A DNA stretch of 64,000 nucleotides, taken from the NCBI RefSeq assembly GCF_001927245.1, contig NZ_MJUX01000002.1:248001-312000 (forward strand), read 5' to 3'. This DNA is from Acuticoccus yangtzensis. Lineage in GTDB: Bacteria > Pseudomonadota > Alphaproteobacteria > Rhizobiales > Amorphaceae. Numbering within the stretch: the first letter of the stretch is position 1; every line of letters begins with the position of its first letter. The position numbers and the translations under genes are program-made. Below the pieces are notes generated by a model. It was not told the DNA's origin, did no database searches, and was given only the letters and a program-made list of their open reading frames with translations. Positions 20,945 through 33,302 of the stretch are shown piece after piece.

Positions 20945-21778
20945 TCAGTCGAGGTGGCGGCTCAGCGCCTCGAGGCAGGGGTCCGGTAACACCTCGTGGA
21001 CAAAATGCCCTTCGCCCTCGATCTGGACCACCCTGACGCCGAATTCGGCATCAAGCCGCCGGACCTCGTCGGCCGTCAGCACGCTCGATTGGGCGGGATC
21101 GCCGGCGATGAGCGTCACCGGCACGTCCAGCGCGCGCAGCAAGGCGGCGGGGTCGAAACCGTCGCCGATTGACAGGTCGATCAGGCCGTCCAGCACACGG
21201 TGATCGAACGCCGCCATCTGCCGCGCCCGGCGCGCGACGCCGTCCGGGCCGAACCTGTCCATCGTGCTGGTGCGCCCGTGGCCTGAGCCCCACCCGGCGA
21301 CCTCGTCGCGCCACATCGCCTCGCTGTGGGCGGCGAGAGGCCCGGTCATCTGCTCCTTCAGGCGCACGAAGCCGCGGTGGAAGGCCCCCGTCCCCCCGTC
21401 CCCTTTCGACAGCGCGAAGAGCGGCGGATCCTCCAGCACCAGCGCGCGGATGGCGCCAGGCCGCGCCGCCGCGAAGGCGAGCGCGACGCAGCCGCCGAGC
21501 GAGTGGCCGTAGAGCACCGGCGGCGGCCCCTGCGGCAGAACGACGTGCTGCGCCATGCCGACCGCGGTATAGGCGCCGAGCCTCGGCCCGTCCCCGTGGC
21601 CCGCGAGGTCCAGCGCCGCCGACGGCCGGCCGAGTGCCACGCGCAGACAGTCGAAATCGGACCGGTCGCGCGTGACGGCATGGAGGAAGACCACGGCGGG
21701 CGCAGGATCGTCCGGCACCGCGGCCGGCCCCGGCGTCCCACTCGCGACGGGCGCAGCCGCTTCGGCTGACGGCCTCAC
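20945..21778 (-). CDS. Alpha/beta hydrolase
   Basis: From a GTG start at 21778 the protein has 277 residues. The nucleophile elbow GHSLGG (about residue 94) and the late histidine in EGEGHFVHE (about 258) fit the alpha/beta hydrolase fold, as does VTLIAGDPAQSS before the acid position. It is probably a cytoplasmic esterase, lactonase or C-C hydrolase; the substrate is unknown. Its GTG overlaps the stop of the sodium-channel gene by 4 bases (GTGA), so it is translated with that gene. Confidence 0.87.
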   Translation of the reverse strand: MRPSAEAAAPVASGTPGPAAVPDDPAPAVVFLHAVTRDRSDFDCLRVALGRPSAALDLAGHGDGPRLGAYTAVGMAQHVVLPQGPPPVLYGHSLGGCVALAFAAARPGAIRALVLEDPPLFALSKGDGGTGAFHRGFVRLKEQMTGPLAAHSEAMWRDEVAGWGSGHGRTSTMDRFGPDGVARRARQMAAFDHRVLDGLIDLSIGDGFDPAALLRALDVPVTLIAGDPAQSSVLTADEVRRLDAEFGVRVVQIEGEGHFVHEVLPDPCLEALSRHLD

Positions 21779-22590
21779 GCGCCCGGTGCCTTCGGCCCGG
21801 CGAGCTTCTCGACGGCCTCCGCCAGCGCACGCACCTCGCCGCGCAGCGCCTTCACCTGATGCGCGACATGGTGCTGTTCCTCCATCATCGCATCGCGGCT
21901 CGCCGCCGCCTCCGCCTCGACGTCCTGCTGCATGCCCGACACGATGATACCGATGAAGAGGTTCAGCACCGTGAACGACGTCACCATGATGAACGGCACG
22001 AAGAAGAGCCACGCCTCCGGGTGAACCTCCATCACCGGCCGCACGATGCCCATGGACCAGGATTCCAGCGTCATCACCTGGAACAACGTATAGGCCGAGG
22101 TGCCGATGGAGCCGAACCAGTCGGGGAAGGTCGGCCCGTAGAGCGAGGTCGCCATCACCGAGAAGACGTAGAAGATGATCACCATCAACAGGATGATGGA
22201 CGCCATGCCAGGCAGCGCAGCGATCAGCCCGCCGACCACCCGGCGCAAGGTCGGCACCACCGAGATGAGGCGCATCACCCTGAGGATGCGCAGCGCCCGC
22301 AGCACCGAGAAGCCGCCGGTGGACGGCATCAACGCGATGCCGACGACGAGAAGGTCGAACAGGCTCCACGGATCGGTGAAGAACCGGGTGCGGAAGGCGA
22401 TCACCCGCAAGAGGATCTCGACGACGAAGACCGCGAGGATCAGCCGGTCGAGCGCGCTCAGCACCGGGCCCGCCGCCGCCATCGCCTGCGACGACGTCAT
22501 CAGGCCGAGGATGATCGCGTTCACCACGATCAGGACGACGATGAAAAACTCCCACCGCTGGGAGAGAAGGAGACGTTGAAGGGCTTGCAC
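21775..22590 (-). CDS. BacNaV-type voltage-gated sodium channel
   Basis: The protein has 271 residues from a GTG at 22590 with GGAG 7 bases upstream. Six membrane segments are visible. S4 has four arginines at every third position (R98, R101, R104, R107 in VLRALRILRVMRL). The selectivity filter TLESWSM at 174-180 is identical to that of known bacterial sodium channels such as NaChBac. S6 (about 196-220) is followed by a charged C-terminal coiled coil (about 221-265) that would join the four subunits. It forms a homotetrameric inner-membrane channel. Co-translation with an alpha/beta hydrolase has no known explanation. Confidence 0.93.
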   Translation of the reverse strand: MQALQRLLLSQRWEFFIVVLIVVNAIILGLMTSSQAMAAAGPVLSALDRLILAVFVVEILLRVIAFRTRFFTDPWSLFDLLVVGIALMPSTGGFSVLRALRILRVMRLISVVPTLRRVVGGLIAALPGMASIILLMVIIFYVFSVMATSLYGPTFPDWFGSIGTSAYTLFQVMTLESWSMGIVRPVMEVHPEAWLFFVPFIMVTSFTVLNLFIGIIVSGMQQDVEAEAAASRDAMMEEQHHVAHQVKALRGEVRALAEAVEKLAGPKAPGA

Positions 22591-22757
22591 CGCTGACTCC
22601 GGAACACGTGACGCGCCCTCGTGGCCGACACGCGGCGCACCCGTCAAGGCGGACTGTCGCGGGAGGTGCCATGCGGCGCGCCCCCTGCCCCGGAGCGCGT
22701 CACCGCGCCGGCCGTCCGCGGCGTCAGGAAGAGCGCCGCCCCTGGCTCCCCCGCGTA

Positions 22758-23624
22758 TCATTTGAAGATGGACTGCAGCGACTTCTGTTCCGCCGTGTGC
22801 GCCGCGAGCCGGGCCTCCGCCTCGGCCACCGCGACGGGCTTCTTCTTCGGCATCACCCACCAGAAGTCGACGTGCCCGCCGAGCTCCTGCACCGCGCTCC
22901 GCCCCGCCACCGTCGCGATACCGCCGACGCCCACGCGCAGATTTTCCGTCACCTGCCGCACCACCATCGCCGAAAGCTTGTGGTGGCTGGCATCGCCTCC
23001 GACCTCGAAGGTCGAGAAGCTCTGGGCGATCACGTCCCACTTCGGCAGCACCTTGGCGCCCACGGTGAGGTCGAGCTTCACCTCGTCGGGCTGGTCGGCA
23101 TCGAACCTCTTGCGGTAGGCGGCCTGCGCATCGGCATAGACCGGCTTGCCGAGCACCGTGCCCGAAACGCCGCCCAAGGCGCGGATTTCGACCGCCGGCC
23201 CGTCGCTCGGTTTACCGTCACCCGCCGTGGTGAAGCCGCCCGACAGCGCGGTGATCTGCGTCGACGCGACCCAGAAGGGGCCCTGGTAGAGCCGCACCCG
23301 CGCCCCGCCCGCCACCGAGGCGAAGGTCTGAGATTGCGGGGCGATCAAGGTCGGGCTCACCTCGGTCTCGATGGATTCGTCGGTCAGCTCCCCCGCGACC
23401 ACCGCCGTCAGCCACGGGCGCAGGCCATATTCCAGCGCCGCCGACAGCGTCATCTTCTGATATTCGGGCACGGTCACGAGGTCGCCATTCTCGTCGAACC
23501 CGTGATCGCCATAGGTGAATGTGGAGGTGACGTAGGTGCGGGTTTCGCCGCGCTCGATCGTCCAGGCGCCCGCCAGTGCGGACGACGCGCATCCGGCCAA
23601 CAGGACACCGAGGACCCACCGCAT
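22758..23624 (-). CDS. Exported beta-barrel-like outer-membrane protein
   Basis: The protein has 288 residues. It starts with a signal peptide (MRWVLGVLLAGCASSALA, then GAWTIERGETRTYV). The mature part alternates short amphipathic beta strands with glycine-rich turns, as in outer-membrane barrels, and ends with a charged helical tail (about 255-288) rather than a terminal aromatic residue. The start of the mature chain (GAWT followed by FTYGDHGFDENG) resembles proteins annotated XagA in Rhizobiales; I recall this similarity and cannot verify it. A partial XagB-like GT2 enzyme lies at the beginning of the window but is not adjacent. Function is unknown. Confidence 0.6.
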   Translation of the reverse strand: MRWVLGVLLAGCASSALAGAWTIERGETRTYVTSTFTYGDHGFDENGDLVTVPEYQKMTLSAALEYGLRPWLTAVVAGELTDESIETEVSPTLIAPQSQTFASVAGGARVRLYQGPFWVASTQITALSGGFTTAGDGKPSDGPAVEIRALGGVSGTVLGKPVYADAQAAYRKRFDADQPDEVKLDLTVGAKVLPKWDVIAQSFSTFEVGGDASHHKLSAMVVRQVTENLRVGVGGIATVAGRSAVQELGGHVDFWWVMPKKKPVAVAEAEARLAAHTAEQKSLQSIFK

Positions 23625-23859
23625 CGCTCACCCCCAACACGAACGCCGCATGATGCGCAATCTATGATTTAGATCTACAACAACCCTTCATTGAGCGCTA
23701 CCCACAGTTTCGCACTCTGTGATCGTCCTTGAGCCGCCGTGCCGCGCCCTGTTGTTAGTCATCGCGCGCGCGCCTCTTGTGCGCCATCGGCGAGGCTGTA
23801 TGGTGCGCCGCCTGGACCGGCCCATGGCGGTCCGGCAACCACCCGCCCCGCGCGGGCTG

Positions 23860-23944
23860 GCGAGAGTGGCGGAATCGGTAGACGCAGACGACTCAAAATC
23901 GTCCGCCGCAAGGCTTGGGGGTTCGAGTCCCCCCTCTCGCACCA
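23860..23944 (+). tRNA. tRNA-Leu (anticodon CAA)
   Basis: A complete cloverleaf is visible. The acceptor stem GCGAGAG (23860-23866) pairs with CTCTCGC (23934-23940), the anticodon stem is 23887-23891 with 23899-23903, the loop CTCAAAA holds the anticodon CAA at 23894-23896, and the T arm contains GTTCGAGTC. The long variable arm marks a class II tRNA, and CCA is encoded at 23942-23944. It reads UUG leucine codons. Confidence 0.97.
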
Positions 23945-23970
23945 TGGGTTTTCTCTTCACGCTGCCGCGG

Positions 23971-24050
23971 CCCTCTGGGCCGCTTCGCTCCAGAGGGGGC
24001 GCCGGTCCCCGGCGGCGCGCGGTCGCGCTTGCGAACCCCGCTGGGGTTCG
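23971..24050. repeat. Two GC-rich hairpins downstream of tRNA-Leu
   Basis: CCCTCTGG (23971-23978) pairs with CCAGAGGG (23990-23997) around an 11-base loop. CGAACCCC (24032-24039) pairs with GGGGTTCG (24043-24050) around a 3-base loop. They lie between the tRNA and the 3' end of the MATE gene, so they may end transcripts from both sides, although neither is followed by a clear T run. Confidence 0.4.
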
Positions 24051-24106
24051 AGCGCGGTTCGTGTGGGCCGCCGCGGACCTGAGGGCGGCTGCTCCTGCCC
24101 CCGCTT

Positions 24107-25471
24107 CTAGGCCGCGCCGAGCGGGGTGGGGCCGAAGGTGGCGCGGGCGCGGGGCGGGGTCGCCGCCAGAAGCGTCACGCCGCGGGCGCCGAGGAACACC
24201 AGAAGCGCCAGCCACAGGCCGTGATTGCCCATCAGCGGCGCCGCCACCGCCCACACCGCGAAGAAGGCGAGCGCCGACAGAAGCATCATGTTGCGCATCA
24301 TCGCCGACCAGGTCGCGCCGATATAGACGCCGTCCATGATGAAGGCGAGCACGCCCGACACCGGCGTCAGCGCCGCCCAGCCGATGTAGACCAGCGCCGC
24401 CGCCCGCACGTCCGGCGCGGTGGTGAGCGCATAGATGAGATGGTCGCCGAAGAGGAGCGCCAGCAGGCTGAGCCCTCCCGCCAGCGCGCCGCCCGTGACG
24501 AGCGAGAACCTCACCGCCCTGTCGAACGCCGGGCGGTAGTTGGCCCCCACGGCGCGCCCGGCGAGCTGCTCCGACGCGGTCGCAAGACCGTCCAGAAAAT
24601 AGCCGCCGATGAGGAAGAAGTTCATCAGAAGCGCGTTCGCCGCCAGGATCACGTCGCCATAGCGCGCGCCCATGGCGGTGAAGAAGGAGAACGTGCCGAG
24701 AAGCACCATCGAGCGGATGAGGATGTCGCGGTTGACCGTCATCATGCGCAGGAAGGCCGCGCGCTCCATCACGTCGGCCAGCGCCGGACGCGGCCGCCGC
24801 CCCAGCGCGCGGGCGACCAACACCCCGCCGGCCGCCAACGTCGCCGCCTCCGCCAGCACCGAGGCGGCCGCAACGCCGCCCATGCCGTAGCCGAGGCCCA
24901 TCACCAGCCCCATCGACCCCGCGACGTTGACCAGCGCCATGATGAGCTGCAGCACCAGCCCCGCGCGCGCCCGGCCGAGGCCGAGCAGCCAGCCGAGGAT
25001 CGCGTAGTTCGCGAACATCAGCGGCATCGCATAGACGCGCACGGTGTAATAATCGCGCGTCGCCGCCGACACCGCGTCGGACGCGCCCATCAGCGCCAGG
25101 AAGCCTTCGAGGATCGGTGTCTGAAGGGCGACCATCAGCGCCCCCGCCAAAGCGGCGACGATGAGCGCGCGCCACAGCACCATCGCCTCCGCCTCGCGGT
25201 CCTCCGCCCCCATCGCCTGGGCGACGAGCCCGGTCGTGCCGGACCGCAGGAAGTTGAACGTGGCGCCGAAGAAGTCGAACAAGAGCGCCCCCAGCGCCAC
25301 CGCGCCGATCAGCGCCGCATCGCCGAGCTGACCGATCACCGCGACGTCCGTGATGCCGATCAGCGGCGTCGACAGGTAGGCGAGCGTCATCGGAACGGCG
25401 ATCGCCACGACGGTGTGCAGCGTGACGGGAAATGGCCGGGGCGTCCGGCGCACCTGCGGGGGGAGGCTCAT
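24107..25471 (-). CDS. MATE family efflux transporter
   Basis: From the ATG at 25471 the protein has 454 residues with twelve predicted membrane helices. The first, PMTLAYLSTPLIGITDVAVIG, shows the MATE signature of a proline and a TD pair, and the second half begins near RAVRFSLVTGG. It uses a sodium or proton gradient to expel organic cations or drugs; its DinF-like branch may also handle peroxides. A longer frame reaches 25600 but starts in a low-complexity region, so the shorter start is used. It is divergent from sahR and lies 206 bases away. Confidence 0.9.
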   Translation of the reverse strand: MSLPPQVRRTPRPFPVTLHTVVAIAVPMTLAYLSTPLIGITDVAVIGQLGDAALIGAVALGALLFDFFGATFNFLRSGTTGLVAQAMGAEDREAEAMVLWRALIVAALAGALMVALQTPILEGFLALMGASDAVSAATRDYYTVRVYAMPLMFANYAILGWLLGLGRARAGLVLQLIMALVNVAGSMGLVMGLGYGMGGVAAASVLAEAATLAAGGVLVARALGRRPRPALADVMERAAFLRMMTVNRDILIRSMVLLGTFSFFTAMGARYGDVILAANALLMNFFLIGGYFLDGLATASEQLAGRAVGANYRPAFDRAVRFSLVTGGALAGGLSLLALLFGDHLIYALTTAPDVRAAALVYIGWAALTPVSGVLAFIMDGVYIGATWSAMMRNMMLLSALAFFAVWAVAAPLMGNHGLWLALLVFLGARGVTLLAATPPRARATFGPTPLGAA

Positions 25472-25614
25472 CGTGTGGTTTCCATGGCCGGCCGCAACGA
25501 CGGCCTCCGGGCGGGCGGGACGGCCGGTGAGGCCCCCCGAGGCCGACATGGGGCCGCGGCCCCCCTTCCGGCAAGCCCGGCGTGTCGCGTGGCAGTCCAA
25601 TCGCCGCCGGACGG

Positions 25615-25643
25615 TTGACAGCCCCGCCCAGCGACCGCATAAT
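25615..25643 (+). promoter_or_regulatory. Predicted promoter of the sahR-metF-metH operon
   Basis: TTGACA (25615-25620) and CATAAT (25638-25643) are separated by exactly 17 bases, close to the ideal housekeeping promoter. The transcription start would fall near 25650, inside the operator at 25647-25662. The leader before the likely ATG is then only about 28 bases, which rules out a riboswitch. Confidence 0.72.
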
Positions 25644-25646
25644 CCT

Positions 25647-25662
25647 ATAAAGATTTCTTTAT
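25647..25662. promoter_or_regulatory. SahR-type operator over the start of sahR-metF-metH
   Basis: ATAAAGATTTCTTTAT is a 16-bp near-palindrome with seven of eight positions matching in each arm. It differs from the ahcY site core at three positions. It covers the predicted transcription start, so a bound regulator would block this promoter and SahR would control its own synthesis. Confidence 0.7.
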
Positions 25663-25677
25663 GTGGAAATGCGAACG

Positions 25678-26736
25678 ATGGATGCCGGAGCCGCCGGTAC
25701 GGGACACAACACGCTCGTCGCAGCGCTCCGCGCCGCGGGCGAGACGACGCGCCTGCGCATCCTCTCCCTCCTTTCCGATTCCGACCTCACGGTGAAGGAC
25801 CTGACCCTCATCCTCGGCCAGAGCCAGCCGCGCATCTCGCGCCATCTGAAGCTTCTGGCCGATGCTGGTCTGGTCGGCCGCTCGGCGGAAGGGGCCTTCG
25901 CCTTCTACCGGCTAGCCGAAAGCGGCGCCGGAACGCGGCTTGCCGAGGCGCTTCTCGCCCAGCTCGACCCCGACGACCCGATCCACACCCGCGACCGCGA
26001 ACGCCGCGCCTCCATCCGCGCCGCCAAGGCCGCCGCCGCGGCGGATTATTTCGCCGCCAACGCCGAGGCCTGGGACCGCATCCGCTCCCTCCACGTGCCG
26101 GAGGACGAGGTGGAGGCGGCGATGCTGCAGCTCCTCGGCCCCCGGCCGATCGCCAACCTGCTCGACGTCGGCACCGGCACAGGCCGCATCTTGGAGCTGA
26201 TGGCCCCGCATGCCGAGCGCACCTTGGGGGTGGACGCGTCCGCCGCCATGCTCGCCGTGGCGCGCGCCAACCTCGCCAAGGCCGGTATCGCCAACGCGCG
26301 GCTCGCCCAGGACGACATCTACGCCCTGTCGCTGGGCGAAGACCGGTTCGACGTCGTGATCATCCACCAGGTGCTGCACTATCTGGACGATCCGGGACGC
26401 GCCCTCACCGAGGCGGCGCGCACCCTCGCCCCCGGCGGCCGCCTCCTGGTGGTCGACTTCGCCCCCCACAGCCTGGAAGAGCTCAGGACCAACGACCAGC
26501 ACCGCCGCCTCGGCATCGCCGATGCGGACATGGACACCTGGCTGCGCGAGGCGCGGCTGGAGCTGGCCGGCACCCTGCGCCTTTCGGGCACCGGCCCCGC
26601 CGACGACGGCCGCACCGCCGATGCGGGCGCTTCGGGCGCCGCCCCGGCCGACACGCTCACCGTGTCGCTGTGGCTCGCCACGGATCCCCGCATCCCGTCC
26701 CACGACATTCGCCAAGAGGAAGGCGCCTTCGCATGA
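25678..26736 (+). CDS. sahR: SahR-like regulator: ArsR HTH fused to methyltransferase-like domain
   Basis: The protein has 352 residues from the ATG at 25678. An ArsR-type winged helix is at about 10-85 (recognition region GQSQPRISRHLKLLADAGLV). A class I methyltransferase-like domain follows at about 115-305, with NLLDVGTGTGRILELM and GVDASAAMLAVARANL. SahR proteins with this layout are known to sense S-adenosylhomocysteine and repress homocysteine-cycle genes. The start is chosen because GGA lies 9 bases before it; earlier in-frame starts at 25663 (GTG) and 25669 (ATG) touch the operator. Its stop overlaps the metF ATG by 4 bases. The regulated genes, judged by shared sites, are this operon and ahcY. 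Confidence 0.85.
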   Translation: MDAGAAGTGHNTLVAALRAAGETTRLRILSLLSDSDLTVKDLTLILGQSQPRISRHLKLLADAGLVGRSAEGAFAFYRLAESGAGTRLAEALLAQLDPDDPIHTRDRERRASIRAAKAAAAADYFAANAEAWDRIRSLHVPEDEVEAAMLQLLGPRPIANLLDVGTGTGRILELMAPHAERTLGVDASAAMLAVARANLAKAGIANARLAQDDIYALSLGEDRFDVVIIHQVLHYLDDPGRALTEAARTLAPGGRLLVVDFAPHSLEELRTNDQHRRLGIADADMDTWLREARLELAGTLRLSGTGPADDGRTADAGASGAAPADTLTVSLWLATDPRIPSHDIRQEEGAFA

Positions 26737-27599
26737 CCCGGGTTTCGTTCGAGTTCTTTCCGCCCAAATCCGACGCCATGGAAGAGACTCTGTGGGCCAC
26801 CATCACCAAGCTGGAGCCGCTCAACCCGGACTTCGTCTCGGTGACCTACGGCGCCGGCGGGTCGACGCGCGAGCGCACCCACCGGACCGTGAAGCGGATC
26901 GTCGATGAGACGAACCTGCGCGCGGCCGCCCATCTCACCTGCGTCGCCGCCTCGCGCGATGAGGTGAACGCGGTCATCAAGGACTATTGGGACGCCGGCG
27001 TGCGCCACATCGTTGCCCTGCGCGGCGACATGCCCGAAGGCCCCGGCACGCCCTACGCGCCGCACGCCGACGGCTACCAGAACGGCGCCGATCTCACCGC
27101 GGGCATCAAGGCGATCGACCCGTTCGAGGTCTCGGTGACGGCCTATCCCGAAAAGCACCCCGATTCGCCGGATTGGGACACCGACCTCGACCAGCTCGCC
27201 CGCAAGGTCGACGCCGGGGCCGACCGCGCCATCACCCAGTTCTTCTTCGACAACGACCTTTACGAGGCCTACCTGGAGCGTGTGGCCAAGCGCGGCATCA
27301 AGGTGAACATCGTCCCCGGCATCATGGCGATCCACTCCATGAAGCAGGTGAAGCGCTTCGCCGGGATGTGCGGCGCCTCCGTGCCGGACAGCCTCGCCTC
27401 GCGCTTCGAGGGGCTGGACGACGACGCCGAGCAGCGTCTCCTCGTGTCGGCCGCCGTCGCCGCCGAGCAGGTGCTGGACCTGCAGTCGCGCGGCGTCGAC
27501 ACCTTCCATTTCTATACGATGAACCGCGCCGAGCTCGTTTACGCGCTGTGCCGCCTCATCGGCATCCACCCGGCGACCGAGCCCGCCGCCGCGGCCTGA
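26733..27599 (+). CDS. metF: Methylenetetrahydrofolate reductase
   Basis: The protein has 288 residues. The start [18 protein letters not shown] is the conserved FAD/folate-binding beginning of MetF, and [24 protein letters not shown] and [12 protein letters not shown] are further family motifs. It reduces 5,10-methylenetetrahydrofolate to 5-methyltetrahydrofolate, the methyl donor used by MetH, which is the next gene. Its ATG overlaps the sahR stop (ATGA), and metH starts 11 bases after its end. The group is therefore one transcription unit. Confidence 0.97.
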   Translation: MTRVSFEFFPPKSDAMEETLWATITKLEPLNPDFVSVTYGAGGSTRERTHRTVKRIVDETNLRAAAHLTCVAASRDEVNAVIKDYWDAGVRHIVALRGDMPEGPGTPYAPHADGYQNGADLTAGIKAIDPFEVSVTAYPEKHPDSPDWDTDLDQLARKVDAGADRAITQFFFDNDLYEAYLERVAKRGIKVNIVPGIMAIHSMKQVKRFAGMCGASVPDSLASRFEGLDDDAEQRLLVSAAVAAEQVLDLQSRGVDTFHFYTMNRAELVYALCRLIGIHPATEPAAAA

Positions 27600-27610
27600 C
27601 CGGAGCTTTT

Positions 27611-31312
<3,702 letters not shown>

Positions 31313-31362
31313 GACGGGCGCGGCGGAACGGTCCGCCACGGTCCGCCGCGCTCCCCTCCTTC

Positions 31363-31400
31363 CGCCCGGCCGCCGCTCTTGCGCGGCGCGCCGGGCGTTT
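31363..31400 (+). terminator. Probable terminator after metH
   Basis: CGCCCGG (31363-31369) pairs with CCGGGCG (31391-31397), and an inner CGCCGC/GCGGCG pairing extends the hairpin. TTT and then CGTT follow. The T run is short, so the efficiency is uncertain. Confidence 0.5.
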
Positions 31401-31470
31401 CGTTGCCGCACGCCCGTTGTATCGCGGGCGGCGCGCGGTAGGTTACCCGGCAAACCTGGAACCTCGCGTC

Positions 31471-32310
31471 ATGTTCGCCATCAAAGCCGTCAGCTACACC
31501 GACCCCGGTGCGCCCGCCCTCTTCGCCCGCTCGCTGCACGAGACCGGGTTCGCGGTCCTGAAGGATCATCCGATCGCGCCGGAGCGGATCGACCGCGCCT
31601 ACGCCGAATGGGGCGGCTTCTTCGCCGATGAAGGGAAGTTCGGCTTCAAGGTGAAACCGCCCTCGCCGGAGGGCTATTTCCCCTTCCGGTCCGAGAACGC
31701 CAAGGGCGCGACGGCGAAGGATCTGAAGGAGTTCTTCCAGGTCTATCCGGCCACCGCGCTGCCGGGCGCCGTGGAGGAGACCACGCGGGCGCTTTATGAC
31801 GACCTGACCGATCTCGGCATCACGCTGCTGGAGTGGATCCAGGCGAACACGCCTCCCGAGGTGGCGAAGACCTTCGCCGAGCCGCTGCCGGACATGCTGC
31901 GCGGGTCTCAGAATTCGATGTTCCGCATCCTGCATTATCCGAGCCAGGCGGGCGAGCCGCCGGAGCCGGGCGCGACGCGGGCGGCCGCGCACGAGGACAT
32001 CAACCTCATCACGCTGCTGCTCGCGGGGTCGGCGCCGGGCCTTCAGGCGCAGGACCGCACCGGGGCGTGGCACGAGGTGCCGTGCGACCCCGGCATGATC
32101 GCGGTCAACATCGGCGACATGCTGCAGCTCGCGTCGGGCGGCTATTACCCGTCGACGACACACCGCGTGGTGAACCCCGCCGTGGGCGACGGCGGGGCCC
32201 GGTTCTCGATGCCGATGTTCATGCACCCGCGCTCCGAAGTCGCGCTGAGCCCGGAGAAGACCGCCGGCGCCTACCTGCAGGAGCGACTGCGCGAAATCGG
32301 CCTCGCCTGA
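31471..32310 (+). CDS. 2-oxoglutarate/Fe(II) oxygenase of the isopenicillin N synthase family
   Basis: The protein has 279 residues. Iron ligands fit H174, D176 (AAHEDINLITLL) and H231 (STTHRV), and the 2-oxoglutarate-binding pair is R244-x-S246 (ARFSMPMF). The N-terminal region (ETGFAVLKDHPI, then SEGYFPFRSENAK-like) is the usual DIOX_N part. The enzyme is soluble and uses O2 and 2-oxoglutarate to oxidise an unknown substrate. It lies 158 bases after metH, beyond the probable terminator, and has no clear ribosome-binding site beyond weak purine sequence. Confidence 0.88.
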   Translation: MFAIKAVSYTDPGAPALFARSLHETGFAVLKDHPIAPERIDRAYAEWGGFFADEGKFGFKVKPPSPEGYFPFRSENAKGATAKDLKEFFQVYPATALPGAVEETTRALYDDLTDLGITLLEWIQANTPPEVAKTFAEPLPDMLRGSQNSMFRILHYPSQAGEPPEPGATRAAAHEDINLITLLLAGSAPGLQAQDRTGAWHEVPCDPGMIAVNIGDMLQLASGGYYPSTTHRVVNPAVGDGGARFSMPMFMHPRSEVALSPEKTAGAYLQERLREIGLA

Positions 32311-32343
32311 GCCGCGCGAGGATTGCCCGGCCGGGCCATCGCG

Positions 32344-32778
32344 TCACAGGGTCAGAGATGAGGCGGTGCAGCGTGTTGCGCCGCCGGACCAGTCGACCAG
32401 CAATGTCGCGGTGAAGCGGCCGGACAGGCTCGTTTCGGACAGCACCTCAGTCACGCCCGCCGTCGCCGCGAAGGCGCCGCCCTGGCGGATCGTGCTCGTC
32501 CCGCCGCTCCCCCCGCCCTCGACGGCGAAACTGTAGCGGCCGGCGACATCACCGTCCGCCTCCACCACCGCGACGAGCCGGGTGCCGCCGCGGGTGGGGG
32601 CGGCGTCGATCCGGCAGCGCAGCGGCGCCGCGCCGGACGCGGCGAGCGTGGTGGCCGGCGTCGCCGCGACCGGGGCGGCGTCCGACGACGAGGCGAACCA
32701 GGCGCCGATGCCGGCTTGCGCGCCCCCCGCCGCCGCGACGACCGCGGCGGCACAAAAGATCATGCCGATGGGCTTCAT
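32344..32778 (-). CDS. CsgH-like curli amyloid chaperone
   Basis: The protein has 144 residues with a signal peptide (MKPIGMIFCAAAVVAAAGGAQA) and a mature beta-sandwich-like domain. Two cysteines, one in LRCRIDA near 55 and one in TRCTASS near 138, can form a disulfide. The pattern AGRYSFAVEGGG followed by TSTIRQGG and GVTEVLSETSLSG fits the CsgH/CsgC-like family, which keeps curlin from polymerising in the periplasm. Its ATG is 4 bases downstream of the curlin-like gene stop, so it is made in step with its client. Confidence 0.72.
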   Translation of the reverse strand: MKPIGMIFCAAAVVAAAGGAQAGIGAWFASSSDAAPVAATPATTLAASGAAPLRCRIDAAPTRGGTRLVAVVEADGDVAGRYSFAVEGGGSGGTSTIRQGGAFAATAGVTEVLSETSLSGRFTATLLVDWSGGATRCTASSLTL

Positions 32779-32782
32779 GGTC

Positions 32783-33295
32783 TTACCAGCCTCCCTGGAT
32801 GATGACCGAGATGTTGCCGTTGCCGCGCTGGATGACGCGCGTATCGTTCCCCGCCCCGGCCTGGATGACGGCCGCCGCGTTGTTGCGCCCGCGCTGGGTC
32901 ACCGCCGCGCCGTTGGCATCGCCGAACTGGGCGACACCGGCGATGTTGCCGCCGCCGCGCTGGATCACCTCCTGGTAATTGTAGCGGCCGACCTGGCCGG
33001 AGACGATCTCGTTGCGGCGCCCGCGCTGGTCCTGCAGCGCCCGGTTGCGGAGCCCCTCCTGCGATGCGGTGACGCGGTTGCGCACGCCGGTCTGGCGGGT
33101 CTGGATCTCGTTCTCGCGGCCCGACTGGCGGTGAAACGCGCTGAGCTTGTTGCCTTCGTGGCCGATCGCCGAGGCATTGTAGGAGCCGGACTGCTCGAGC
33201 TTGATGCTGTTGCCGGCCTGAGCCTCGACCGCGCCGATGCCCGTCACGAGGCTGAAGGCGACACAGGTGCTGGCGATGAACATGCGGGTCTTCAT
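32783..33295 (-). CDS. Curlin-like amyloid subunit with twelve 11-residue repeats
   Basis: The protein has 170 residues. A signal peptide occupies about 1-27. From Q35 to residue 166 the chain consists of twelve consecutive 11-residue units, mostly of form Q-x-G-x-x-N-x5 (for example QTGVRNRVTAS, QRGRRNEIVSG, QRGRNNAAAVI), followed by QGGW. This is the spacing of stacked beta-strands in curli subunits; the second unit (HEGNKLSAFHR) lacks the Gln and Asn. The product is expected to be secreted and form amyloid fibres. The export pore CsgG and the factors CsgE and CsgF are not in the window. Confidence 0.88.
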   Translation of the reverse strand: MKTRMFIASTCVAFSLVTGIGAVEAQAGNSIKLEQSGSYNASAIGHEGNKLSAFHRQSGRENEIQTRQTGVRNRVTASQEGLRNRALQDQRGRRNEIVSGQVGRYNYQEVIQRGGGNIAGVAQFGDANGAAVTQRGRNNAAAVIQAGAGNDTRVIQRGNGNISVIIQGGW

Positions 33296-33302
33296 GGAAG
33301 GT

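Noticed and set aside
23917-24050. Attachment site from a tRNA-Leu integration
   Set aside because: GGGGTTCGAG occurs again at 24043, but only these 10 bases match the tRNA 3' end, and no integrase or mobile genes are present.
25472-25646. Cobalamin riboswitch controlling metF and metH
   Set aside because: The predicted transcription start lies near 25650, so this stretch is not in the leader.
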